The position numbers and the translations under genes are program-made. Below, one piece after another: positions 1 to 5,355 of a stretch of DNA of 5,505 nt. The DNA is from Thermoplasmata archaeon. GTDB lineage: Archaea > Thermoplasmatota > E2 > UBA9212. The notes beneath the pieces are model-generated. The model made no database searches and had not been told where the DNA came from. It worked only from the letters and a program-made list of their open reading frames with translations. The stretch covers positions 1-5,505 of the forward strand of contig DUKC01000109.1 of NCBI GenBank assembly GCA_013329495.1, given 5' to 3'. Each line of letters opens with the position of its first letter. The first letter of the stretch is position 1.

Positions 1-23
1 GGATTTAGGGAGTGGTAGTTCAC
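1..23 (+). mobile_element. Possible IS200/IS605-type right end at window edge
   Basis: The window opens with GGATTTAGGGAG followed by TGGTAGTTCAC. The 11-mer GGTAGTTCACC (14-24) recurs at 3981-3991, in the other intergenic gap. Archaeal IS200/IS605 right ends, as I recall them, finish with a hairpin followed by a GTTCAC-like tail, and this end also forms the 3' part of the TnpB guide RNA. If that applies, GGATTTAGGGAG is the 3' arm of a hairpin whose 5' arm lies just left of the window, and bases from about 24 on are flanking target or guide sequence. No transposase or tnpB gene is visible. A shared 11-mer alone could be chance in a window this long, so the call is tentative. Confidence 0.3.
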
Positions 24-95
24 CTAGGGATATGAGGGGGGATAATTGAACTAAAGATGCACCCTTTCAAGTAGAGGATTCCTTTGGGATAACCT

Positions 96-236
96 TTAGA
101 CAACAGGAACAAAGTATGTTTTGCCATCGATGAAAACCTCGTCATTGACTCTTGCTGCACCTCTTGATAATCTTTTGACACACTCGATAAGGTTGCGTTT
201 GTTCTCATCAACTTTTGCCTCGCTTTTTCTTTTCAA
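96..236 (-). CDS. Possible 46-residue hypothetical protein, TTG start
   Basis: This minus-strand frame reads from TTG at 236 to TAA at 96. It gives a compact, charged, protein-like 46-residue sequence: a lysine/glutamate-rich N-terminus (KRKSEAKVDENKRN), a likely amphipathic helix (LIECVKRLSRGAARV) and a beta-hairpin-like tail (EVFIDGKTYFVPVV). I do not recognise a family. The overlapping minus-strand frame at 20-211 starts with ATG but reads less like a protein. Upstream, the frame stays open for only a few codons before a TAG, so TTG is the only visible start. There is no Shine-Dalgarno site. An AAAATAAAA tract on the minus strand (267-259 region) sits about 27 bases upstream of the TTG, where a TATA box for a leaderless transcript would lie, though the gap is AT-rich throughout. 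It is divergent from gcvPA. It could also be the 3' remnant of a longer decayed gene. Confidence 0.4.
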   Translation of the reverse strand: MKRKSEAKVDENKRNLIECVKRLSRGAARVNDEVFIDGKTYFVPVV

Positions 237-277
237 GGCTAAATAAAAATTCTACTAAGTTTTATTTTGTATTCTCA

Positions 278-291
278 GAAAACATTAATAA
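278..291 (+). promoter_or_regulatory. Candidate archaeal promoter (BRE plus TATA) for gcvPA
   Basis: A purine tract GAAAA (278-282) is followed by TTAATAA (285-291), centred about 27 bases upstream of the gcvPA ATG at 315. This spacing fits transcription starting at or next to the start codon, giving a leaderless mRNA. The bases before the ATG are AT-rich and carry no Shine-Dalgarno sequence. The same GAAAA-NN-TTANTAA pattern lies at exactly the same distance before the ATG of the gene at 4048, which raises confidence. The remainder of the gap at 237-277 is AT-rich with no other feature that I can support. Confidence 0.45.
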
Positions 292-314
292 CAGATAGCT
301 TATAATTTTTTTAT

Positions 315-1664
315 ATGTCCTTCTTACCAAATGAGCAAGAAAAAGAAGAGATGCTTAAAGCAATAGGTTGTAAAACTGTTGAAGATTTGTTCAGAGATAT
401 ACCCAGGGAATTTAGATCGCCCCCAATCAATTTGCCAGACCCAATGTCAGAAATTGAGATAAAGGATTACTTCAAAGAAATTCTTTCGAAAAATGCCTCT
501 TTTGAAGATATGCCTAGTTTTTTCGGTGGAGATGTCATGCCACATTGGATTCCGTCTGCGGTTGAAGCTCTGGTTTCAAGACCGGAGTTCTATTCGGCTT
601 ACTTTTCTTACCAACCAGAAGCCTCGTATGGAATGCTGCAAACTCTGTTTGAATATCAATCGATGATTTGCGAATTGACTGGTATGGACGTAGCACCGAT
701 TGGTCTTTACGATTCAGCCTCGACCTTGGGTGAAGCGGCCAGGATGTGCGCAAGAGTCACTAAAAAAAGTGAGTTTTTGATTCCAAAAAACGTCTCATGG
801 CAAAAGAAGTCCGTGTTGAAAAACTACACAAAAGGTTGTGGGTTGGAGGTTAAAGAATTTCCCTATGATAAATCGAACGGAAAGGTGGATCTATCTGGAC
901 TGGAAGAGGAAATAAGCCAGCATACCGCGGGCATTTATCTGGAAAATCCAAATTTTTTTGGCATTATTGATGACAGGTTGGAAAAGATCAAACGTTTGAG
1001 AGAGAGCAACGAGTTTTTGTTGGTTACGGGGGTTGATTTGCTGAGTTTGGGAGTAATCAAGCCTCCATCAGAATGGGGAGCAGACCTGGTTATAGGTGAA
1101 GGACAGGCGTTGGGAAACCCCATGAACTTGGGAGGATCTCTGCTGGGAGTCATGGCCTCGAAAAGGAAATATATGCGGCAATTACCCGGGAGAATCGTTG
1201 GACTGACAACAGATAGGGATGAAAATCCAGCATTTTGCTTCACCTTGCAGACGAGAGATCAGTTCATAAAGAGAGACAGATCGTCAAGCAACATTTGCAC
1301 CGCGGAAACACTTCACGCTTGCGCTTCAGCAGTATACCTGGCATTGATGGGCAGAGGGGGTTTAATTAAGTTGGCAAAATGGAATTTTGAAAGAGGGTAT
1401 AGACTTAAACAAGCTTTGAAGGAGGTCAGTCAAGTCGAAATTCCTTTCGAAAGAGAACTAAGCTTTAACCAAGTTTTGGTCCGCTGCAAAAGGAAAAAGG
1501 CAGAGGATGTGAACAAAGAATTGCTTGCAAATGGCATCCAAGGGGGGCTAATCCTTACGAAACAATTCCCTGAGTTGGGAGAAGTTGCATTATATGGGGT
1601 AACAGAGCAACACAAAGATGAGCATATAGAAAAGTTGGTAAAAACACTGGAGAGGATAGCATGA
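315..1664 (+). CDS. gcvPA: Glycine dehydrogenase (decarboxylating) subunit 1
   Basis: This is the alpha half of the split P-protein of the glycine cleavage system. With GcvPB it decarboxylates glycine using pyridoxal phosphate (PLP) and passes the aminomethyl group to the lipoyl arm of GcvH, in the cytoplasm. The 449 residues match the family's usual length. The N-terminus ([18 protein letters not shown]) aligns with the typical start of the family, which supports ATG 315. Landmarks include [15 protein letters not shown] (112-126), GEGQALGNP (261-269), LPGRIVG (290-296) and [10 protein letters not shown] with SSNICT (311-329). As is normal for this subunit, the PLP lysine is absent and lies in GcvPB. 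Several usually conserved spots differ: [12 protein letters not shown] at 69-80 where FLGAG-x-Y-x-H-x-x-P is common, [11 protein letters not shown] at 96-106 where YTPYQ-x-E-x-SQG is common, and GGSLLG for GGPYLG. It is first in the operon and has no Shine-Dalgarno site. The family call is secure. Confidence 0.95.
   Translation: MSFLPNEQEKEEMLKAIGCKTVEDLFRDIPREFRSPPINLPDPMSEIEIKDYFKEILSKNASFEDMPSFFGGDVMPHWIPSAVEALVSRPEFYSAYFSYQPEASYGMLQTLFEYQSMICELTGMDVAPIGLYDSASTLGEAARMCARVTKKSEFLIPKNVSWQKKSVLKNYTKGCGLEVKEFPYDKSNGKVDLSGLEEEISQHTAGIYLENPNFFGIIDDRLEKIKRLRESNEFLLVTGVDLLSLGVIKPPSEWGADLVIGEGQALGNPMNLGGSLLGVMASKRKYMRQLPGRIVGLTTDRDENPAFCFTLQTRDQFIKRDRSSSNICTAETLHACASAVYLALMGRGGLIKLAKWNFERGYRLKQALKEVSQVEIPFERELSFNQVLVRCKRKKAEDVNKELLANGIQGGLILTKQFPELGEVALYGVTEQHKDEHIEKLVKTLERIA
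1649..1664 (+). promoter_or_regulatory. Ribosome binding site and ATGA overlap coupling gcvPA to gcvPB
   Basis: GGAGAGG (1649-1655) ends five bases before the gcvPB ATG at 1661. The ATG shares the ATGA tetranucleotide with the gcvPA stop codon. This internal gene therefore has a Shine-Dalgarno site while the first gene of the operon does not, a common archaeal pattern of leaderless first gene and SD-led downstream gene. The overlap suggests translational coupling and equal output of the two subunits. Confidence 0.8.
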
Positions 1665-3124
1665 ATAAATGGATAGTTCCCCTAATCAATGAGGTTGGCT
1701 CTTTGAACAAGAGCGGCGTTCGGCTGCCAGACGTTAAGCTGCCGTTTGACCTGCCAACTGACTTGAAAAGAAAAGACTTGAACCTTCCAGGGGCAACCGA
1801 ACCTGAGGTAGTTCGCCATTACACAAAGCTATCGAAGCTTAACTATGCAATTGACGAAGGCATATACCCGCTAGGATCTTGCACAATGAAGTATAATCCA
1901 AAGCTCGGGGAACAGATCGCTAATTTGCCTGATGTTAAAAACCTGCATCCTTCCCAAGATGAATCGACGATTCAGGGTTTGCTTGAGATCGGGTGGAGCC
2001 TCGAGAGAATGCTTTGCGAAATAACAGGCATGGATGCCTGCACTCTGCAGCCAGCAGCGGGCGCTCAAGGTGAGTTGGTTGGCCTGCTAATAGCACGGGC
2101 ATATTTTGAAGCTTTAAAAAGGGGGAGAACTCAAGTTTGTTTGCCTGACTCAGCTCACGGCACAAATCCAGCATCTGCAACTATGGCTGGATATGAAGTC
2201 ATAGAGATTCCCTCGAAAAAAGGCAGGGTAGATATTGATGGCTTGAAAAAAGCTGTCACAGAAAATACCGCAGTTTTCATGCTAACCAATCCAAACACTC
2301 TTGGATTGTTTGAAAAAGACATAAAGGAAATTGCCAGGGTAGTTCATTCGAAAGGCGCATTGCTGTATTACGATGGAGCTAATTTGAATGGATTGATGGG
2401 GTGGGCAAGACCCGGGGACATGGGTTTTGATATTGCTCACCTGAACTTACACAAGACCTTTGCTTCTCCCCATGGAGGTGGAGGGCCGGGAAGCGGACCT
2501 ATCTGCGTAAAAGAGAGGCTTTCTGACTTTTTGCCTATCCCCAGAATTAAAAAGAGTGGAACAGAGGAGAGATACTCGCTGGAGTATGATTATCCAAAAA
2601 GTATTGGTAAAATTCATTCTTACTACGGGAATTGGGGGGTAATTGTTCGGGCATATTGTTACCTTCTATTGATGGGAAATGAGATAAAAAAAGCAGCGGG
2701 ACAGGCTGTTCTCAATGCCAATTATCTGAAGAAGAAAATAACCCAATCTGGATGGTATGTGGAACCTTACAAAGACGTTTGCAAGCATGAATTTGTGTTA
2801 TCCTGCAAAAAATTATTGGAGAAGAAGGGGGTTCGTGCCTTGAATGTCGCGAAAAGGTTGCTTGATTATGGGGTTCATCCACCCACCATTTACTTCCCGC
2901 TGATAGTGCCCGAATGCTTGATGATAGAGCCTACAGAAACAGAATCGAAGAGGGAGCTGGATAACTATGCAAAGATATTGAGGGATATAGCTGAAGAGGA
3001 CGCGGAGACTCTGAAGAATGCACCTGTTTCAACACCAGTAAAAAGGGTTGATGAAGTTCAAGCGGCAAGGAAACCTTTGCTTACTTGGAAAGAGTTGGTA
3101 TCAATTTCTGCCGAGAGAAAATAA
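1661..3124 (+). CDS. gcvPB: Glycine dehydrogenase (decarboxylating) subunit 2
   Basis: This is the beta half of the P-protein and carries the PLP cofactor. The 487-residue product matches the usual length of about 480-500. The PLP lysine is K265 in the signature [20 protein letters not shown] (261-280). Other family blocks are [16 protein letters not shown] (66-81), [13 protein letters not shown] (130-142), [11 protein letters not shown] (163-173), [11 protein letters not shown] (234-244), [20 protein letters not shown] (312-331) and the C-terminal [18 protein letters not shown] (455-472). All key blocks look intact, and this subunit is closer to the family norm than its alpha partner. The start overlaps the gcvPA stop and has a good ribosome binding site. 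The genes for GcvT, GcvH and dihydrolipoyl dehydrogenase are not in the window, so they must lie elsewhere if the cleavage system is complete. Confidence 0.97.
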   Translation: MNKWIVPLINEVGSLNKSGVRLPDVKLPFDLPTDLKRKDLNLPGATEPEVVRHYTKLSKLNYAIDEGIYPLGSCTMKYNPKLGEQIANLPDVKNLHPSQDESTIQGLLEIGWSLERMLCEITGMDACTLQPAAGAQGELVGLLIARAYFEALKRGRTQVCLPDSAHGTNPASATMAGYEVIEIPSKKGRVDIDGLKKAVTENTAVFMLTNPNTLGLFEKDIKEIARVVHSKGALLYYDGANLNGLMGWARPGDMGFDIAHLNLHKTFASPHGGGGPGSGPICVKERLSDFLPIPRIKKSGTEERYSLEYDYPKSIGKIHSYYGNWGVIVRAYCYLLLMGNEIKKAAGQAVLNANYLKKKITQSGWYVEPYKDVCKHEFVLSCKKLLEKKGVRALNVAKRLLDYGVHPPTIYFPLIVPECLMIEPTETESKRELDNYAKILRDIAEEDAETLKNAPVSTPVKRVDEVQAARKPLLTWKELVSISAERK

Positions 3125-3128
3125 TAAA

Positions 3129-3908
3129 ATGTGCCTAATTGCAATACTGACTGACTTTGGGACGAAGGACGAGTATGTTGCGGCTATGAAAGGAGTCATA
3201 TCAAGCATTTCTCCAAAGGCAAAAACGATAGACATATCACACCAAATCCAGAAGCATAATGTAAAGCAAGGAAGCTACATGCTCAAAAGACTTATTGGTT
3301 ATTTTCCGAAAGACACGATCTACCTTGGTGTTGTTGATCCTGGAGTGGGGACGGAAAGAAAGGGATTGCTCATTGAGGCTAAAGGAGCATGGTTTATAGG
3401 ACCTGACAATGGTCTGCTAATTCCAGCAGCACAAAAGCTGGGAATAAAGAGAGTTATAAAACTAACCAATAGGAGATACTGGTTAAAACCAACCAGTTCA
3501 ACATTTCATGGGAGAGATATCTTTGCGCCCGTGGCCGCATGGCTTTCAAAAGGGACAGAACCCACCAATTTTGGTAAAGTCATAGAGAATTGGGTAAATC
3601 TTGAAAATGTTCAACCCAAAGTCAAGGGGGATACAATTTTTGGGGAGGTTCTTCACGTGGATGATTTCGGGAACATCATAACCAACATTCCTACAGACCT
3701 GATGAAAGTGGATAATGAAGTTTGGATAAGCATAAAAGATGCGCTCTTTAGCACCAAAATTAGAAAAAGTTATGGAGAGATTAAGAGGGGAGAGCTACTA
3801 GTCTTGATTGGTAGTTCAGGCTTTTTAGAGATTGCAAAGAATCAGGAGAATGCTGCTAAATATTTTAAAGTTAAAGAGGGGGCAGAAATTAGAGTTAGGC
3901 ATAGTTGA
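3129..3908 (+). CDS. S-adenosylmethionine hydrolase (SAM hydroxide adenosyltransferase, former DUF62)
   Basis: The family hydrolyses SAM to adenosine and L-methionine in the cytoplasm, and is the non-halogenating relative of fluorinase and chlorinase. The 259-residue product starts MCLIAILTDFGTKDEYVAAM, the classic N-terminal SAM-binding block (D9). The Asp-Arg-His triad typical of the hydrolases is present as D70 and R77 (VVDPGVGTER, 68-77) and H127 (FHGRD, 126-130). GPDNGLL (91-97), DDFGNIITNI (178-187) and GSSGFLEIA (228-236) complete the two-domain fold. There is no sign of the fluorinase loop insertion. The frame stays open upstream to an ATG at 3048, but that would add 27 residues overlapping gcvPB, whereas ATG 3129 puts the conserved TDFG block at its usual place. 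The 4-base gap after gcvPB implies co-transcription. The site before the ATG has only a weak purine stretch (GAGAG), so translation may depend on coupling to gcvPB. Confidence 0.93.
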   Translation: MCLIAILTDFGTKDEYVAAMKGVISSISPKAKTIDISHQIQKHNVKQGSYMLKRLIGYFPKDTIYLGVVDPGVGTERKGLLIEAKGAWFIGPDNGLLIPAAQKLGIKRVIKLTNRRYWLKPTSSTFHGRDIFAPVAAWLSKGTEPTNFGKVIENWVNLENVQPKVKGDTIFGEVLHVDDFGNIITNIPTDLMKVDNEVWISIKDALFSTKIRKSYGEIKRGELLVLIGSSGFLEIAKNQENAAKYFKVKEGAEIRVRHS

Positions 3909-3916
3909 GGGTTTTT
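3907..3916 (+). repeat. Direct repeat GAGGGTTTTT, copy 1
   Basis: GAGGGTTTTT occurs here, at the end of the SAM hydrolase gene, and again at 4031-4040 just before the next gene. The two copies bracket the hairpin element. IS200/IS605 elements do not duplicate their targets, so this would not be their target-site duplication. Chance is possible because the motif is simple. Confidence 0.3.
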
Positions 3917-3917
3917 C
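3911..3917 (+). terminator. Candidate T-tract terminator of the gcvPA-gcvPB-SAM hydrolase unit
   Basis: Five T residues (3912-3916) follow the SAM hydrolase stop codon (TGA, 3906-3908) almost at once. Archaeal RNA polymerase can terminate at short T-tracts without a hairpin. The tract is short, so it may be leaky, and the GC hairpin at 3954-3970 could assist. This is positional evidence only. Confidence 0.35.
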
Positions 3918-3953
3918 TGAAACGAGGTACCAACTAAAATTTTAACTTTATCG

Positions 3954-3990
3954 GCGGGAAGTCCTCCCGCAAAAGCTGGGGGTAGTTCAC
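3954..3990 (+). mobile_element. GC hairpin plus GGTAGTTCAC element; possible solo IS200/IS605 right end
   Basis: GCGGGA (3954-3959) pairs with TCCCGC (3965-3970) around a 5-base loop, a 6-base-pair stem that stands out in an AT-rich gap. Ten bases later comes GGGTAGTTCACCC (3980-3992), which can itself form a 4-base-pair stem (GGGT/ACCC, loop AGTTC). It contains the same GGTAGTTCACC 11-mer seen at 14-24. A stable stem followed by a GTTCAC tail matches my recollection of archaeal IS200/IS605 right ends and TnpB guide-RNA scaffolds. No transposase frame is present, so this would be a non-autonomous or decayed copy (a palindrome-associated element). Alternatives are a small structured RNA or a terminator hairpin for the upstream unit. 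I cannot confirm homology without a search. Confidence 0.35.
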
Positions 3991-4010
3991 CCGAATTAAG
4001 CGATAGACAG

Positions 4011-4025
4011 GAAAAGGTTATTAAG
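4011..4025 (+). promoter_or_regulatory. Candidate archaeal promoter (BRE plus TATA) for the FAD oxidoreductase
   Basis: GAAAAGG (4011-4017) followed by TTATTAAG (4018-4025) is centred about 26 bases upstream of the ATG at 4048. This fits a leaderless transcript starting at that ATG. GAAAA begins 37 bases before the ATG, exactly as in the gcvPA promoter (278 versus 315), and TTA falls at the same offset of seven bases in both. This argues that the gene at 4048 is its own transcription unit and that ATG 4048, not the TTG at 4039, is the start. Confidence 0.5.
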
Positions 4026-4030
4026 TTTTA

Positions 4031-4040
4031 GAGGGTTTTT
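4031..4040 (+). repeat. Direct repeat GAGGGTTTTT, copy 2
   Basis: This is the second copy of the 10-base repeat at 3907-3916. Its GAGGG could pass for a Shine-Dalgarno site. It lies 12 bases from ATG 4048, which is long, and only 3 bases from TTG 4039, which is short. Confidence 0.3.
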
Positions 4041-4047
4041 GTTTAGC

Positions 4048-5346
4048 ATGAAATATGATGTAGCAATAATTGGCGGAGGGTTTGCAGGCCTGTCTATGGC
4101 AAGCATTCTATCGAAGAAAGGATTTAAAACGGCTCTTTTTGAAAAATCTCAGGTTTTGGGAGGGAGAGGAGGATACATAGAAAAGGAGGGATTCCTAGTT
4201 GATTACGGAGTTCATCTGCTGAGATGCGGAGCGAAAGGGGAAGCGGCAAAAGTTTTTGAGGAGATAGGGAAAAAAGCAGAGTTCGTTGAAGTGGGCAAAC
4301 CAGAAATCTTTATTGATGGAAAGTTCAAAAAGTTTCCATCTGGAGCGATGGGTTTTTTGACGACTGGCCTGGTTCCTTTTGGAGCGAAATTTGCCCTGAT
4401 TAAGGTTTTACTTGGAGGGCTTAAAGCAGACTTGAATGAGTTTTATAGGACTCCGATGGAGGATTTTATCTCTCAAAAAATAAAAAAAGAGAAAAGAAGA
4501 AAAGACATAGAAGGTGTAATCGGGACTTTGGGAGGCATAGGAATAATATGCTCTGATTTAAAAGAGGCGTCAGCTGGGGAGCTCTTTGGATTTGTGAAAA
4601 GGGTTTCAAAATCTAAGGAGACGGTTGGATATGTGAAGCATGGAATGAAGCACATTATTGACACTTTAAAAGAAAGTATAATAGAGAATGGAGGGGAGAT
4701 CAAGCAATCTACCCCCGTCAAAAAGATTGTGATTGAAGAAGAGAAGGCAAAAGGCGTTGAAACAGATTCTGAGAAAATTTTTGCAGAAAATGTTGTCTAT
4801 GCGGCTCCACTGCAAAATTTAAACGAGATAATTGCAGAGGAAAATGCCCCGGCTGAATTTATGAAAAAAGTTTCATCCATAAGACCAACACAGGGAGTTG
4901 GCATAGAGATAGCTTTGAAGGAAAGCGTCACTGACAAGGCGGGGGTGATCATAACTTCAGACCCTTTAACGATGGGCTGTTTCACCTCTAATGCAACAGA
5001 AACTGTGGCACCAAGTGGAAAACAGCTGGCTTCTTTTTTCTATCCAATAACTGACATCAAAAAATCGAAAGAAGCTATACCACTGCTAAAGAGGTTAATC
5101 CGAGAGATGTTCCCAAACATACAGGATAAAATTGAATGGGAACTGGAAAGAACATTTTCTGTAGTAGATGGAGCTATGCCGACCTATCAACAAAGTTACT
5201 TAGACAGACCAGATTTTCAAATTCCAAGTATGAAAAATTTGTATTTGATTGGAGATACTACCAAAGGAATAGGTTCGGGAGGGGACATAGCGTTCAATTC
5301 TGCGTTGAAGTGTTCGGATTTATTGATTGGAGAGCTTAATAAATAA
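4048..5346 (+). CDS. FAD-dependent oxidoreductase, phytoene desaturase/amine oxidase superfamily
   Basis: The 432-residue product begins MKYDVAIIGGGFAGL, a Rossmann dinucleotide-binding motif (GGGFAG, 9-14). FEK at 31-33 supplies the ribose-binding acid, and LGGRGGYIEKEGFLVDYGVHL (37-57, with a GFLVDYG core) is the hallmark of the CrtI-like/amine-oxidase superfamily. The C-terminal block NLYLIGDTTKGIGSGGDIAF closes the FAD site (LYLIGD from residue 398). A hydrophobic stretch at 99-125 could line a lipid-substrate tunnel or touch the membrane. At 432 residues it is shorter than the 490-500 of true carotenoid desaturases, so I do not name it crtI. Substrates could include a carotenoid, another isoprenoid or an unrelated amine or alcohol. 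No prenyl-synthesis neighbour is visible. An in-frame TTG at 4039 would add three residues, but the promoter spacing and family N-terminus favour ATG 4048. Confidence 0.85.
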   Translation: MKYDVAIIGGGFAGLSMASILSKKGFKTALFEKSQVLGGRGGYIEKEGFLVDYGVHLLRCGAKGEAAKVFEEIGKKAEFVEVGKPEIFIDGKFKKFPSGAMGFLTTGLVPFGAKFALIKVLLGGLKADLNEFYRTPMEDFISQKIKKEKRRKDIEGVIGTLGGIGIICSDLKEASAGELFGFVKRVSKSKETVGYVKHGMKHIIDTLKESIIENGGEIKQSTPVKKIVIEEEKAKGVETDSEKIFAENVVYAAPLQNLNEIIAEENAPAEFMKKVSSIRPTQGVGIEIALKESVTDKAGVIITSDPLTMGCFTSNATETVAPSGKQLASFFYPITDIKKSKEAIPLLKRLIREMFPNIQDKIEWELERTFSVVDGAMPTYQQSYLDRPDFQIPSMKNLYLIGDTTKGIGSGGDIAFNSALKCSDLLIGELNK

Positions 5347-5350
5347 AAAA
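5345..5350 (-). terminator. Candidate T-tract terminator for the right-edge minus-strand gene
   Basis: Read on the minus strand, six T residues (5350 to 5345) follow the stop codon of the gene at the right edge within six bases. This is a typical archaeal T-tract position. It overlaps the stop codon of the plus-strand oxidoreductase, so the two convergent units would terminate into each other. On the plus strand, TATTTTCTTTCTC (5383-5395) could serve the oxidoreductase. Confidence 0.35.
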
Positions 5351-5355
5351 TATAT

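Noticed and set aside
75..83. AGGATTCCT small palindrome as an operator
   Set aside because: Four-base arms with no second copy, and placement downstream of the possible small gene, give no support beyond chance.
20..211. 63-residue ATG-started frame on the minus strand
   Set aside because: Its translation has low-complexity, non-protein-like character, while the overlapping frame at 96-236 reads far better. It also runs into the putative mobile end.
3048..3128. Upstream ATG extension of the SAM hydrolase by 27 residues
   Set aside because: It overlaps coding sequence of gcvPB and displaces the conserved N-terminal TDFG block. ATG 3129 gives the family-standard N-terminus and a normal 4-base operon gap.
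3129..3908. Fluorinase or chlorinase identity for the DUF62 protein
   Set aside because: The Asp-Arg-His triad of the SAM hydrolases is present and there is no halogenase loop insertion.
3935..3944. TAAAATTTTA palindrome as the promoter of the oxidoreductase
   Set aside because: It is more than 100 bases from the ATG, whereas the box at 4011-4025 has the right spacing and a matching counterpart at gcvPA.
3954..4010. tRNA or box C/D RNA in the intergenic gap
   Set aside because: GGGTAGTTCACCC superficially resembles a T-arm, but there is no acceptor stem, anticodon arm or TTCGA loop, and no paired RTGATGA and CTGA boxes at suitable spacing.
4039..4047. TTG start adding MFS to the oxidoreductase
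   Set aside because: The Rossmann motif normally begins a few residues after the start, as from ATG 4048, and the promoter spacing matches a leaderless ATG at 4048.
5136..5339. 67-residue plus-strand frame inside the oxidoreductase
   Set aside because: It is a +1-type shadow of the clear FAD-binding C-terminus and has no independent signal.
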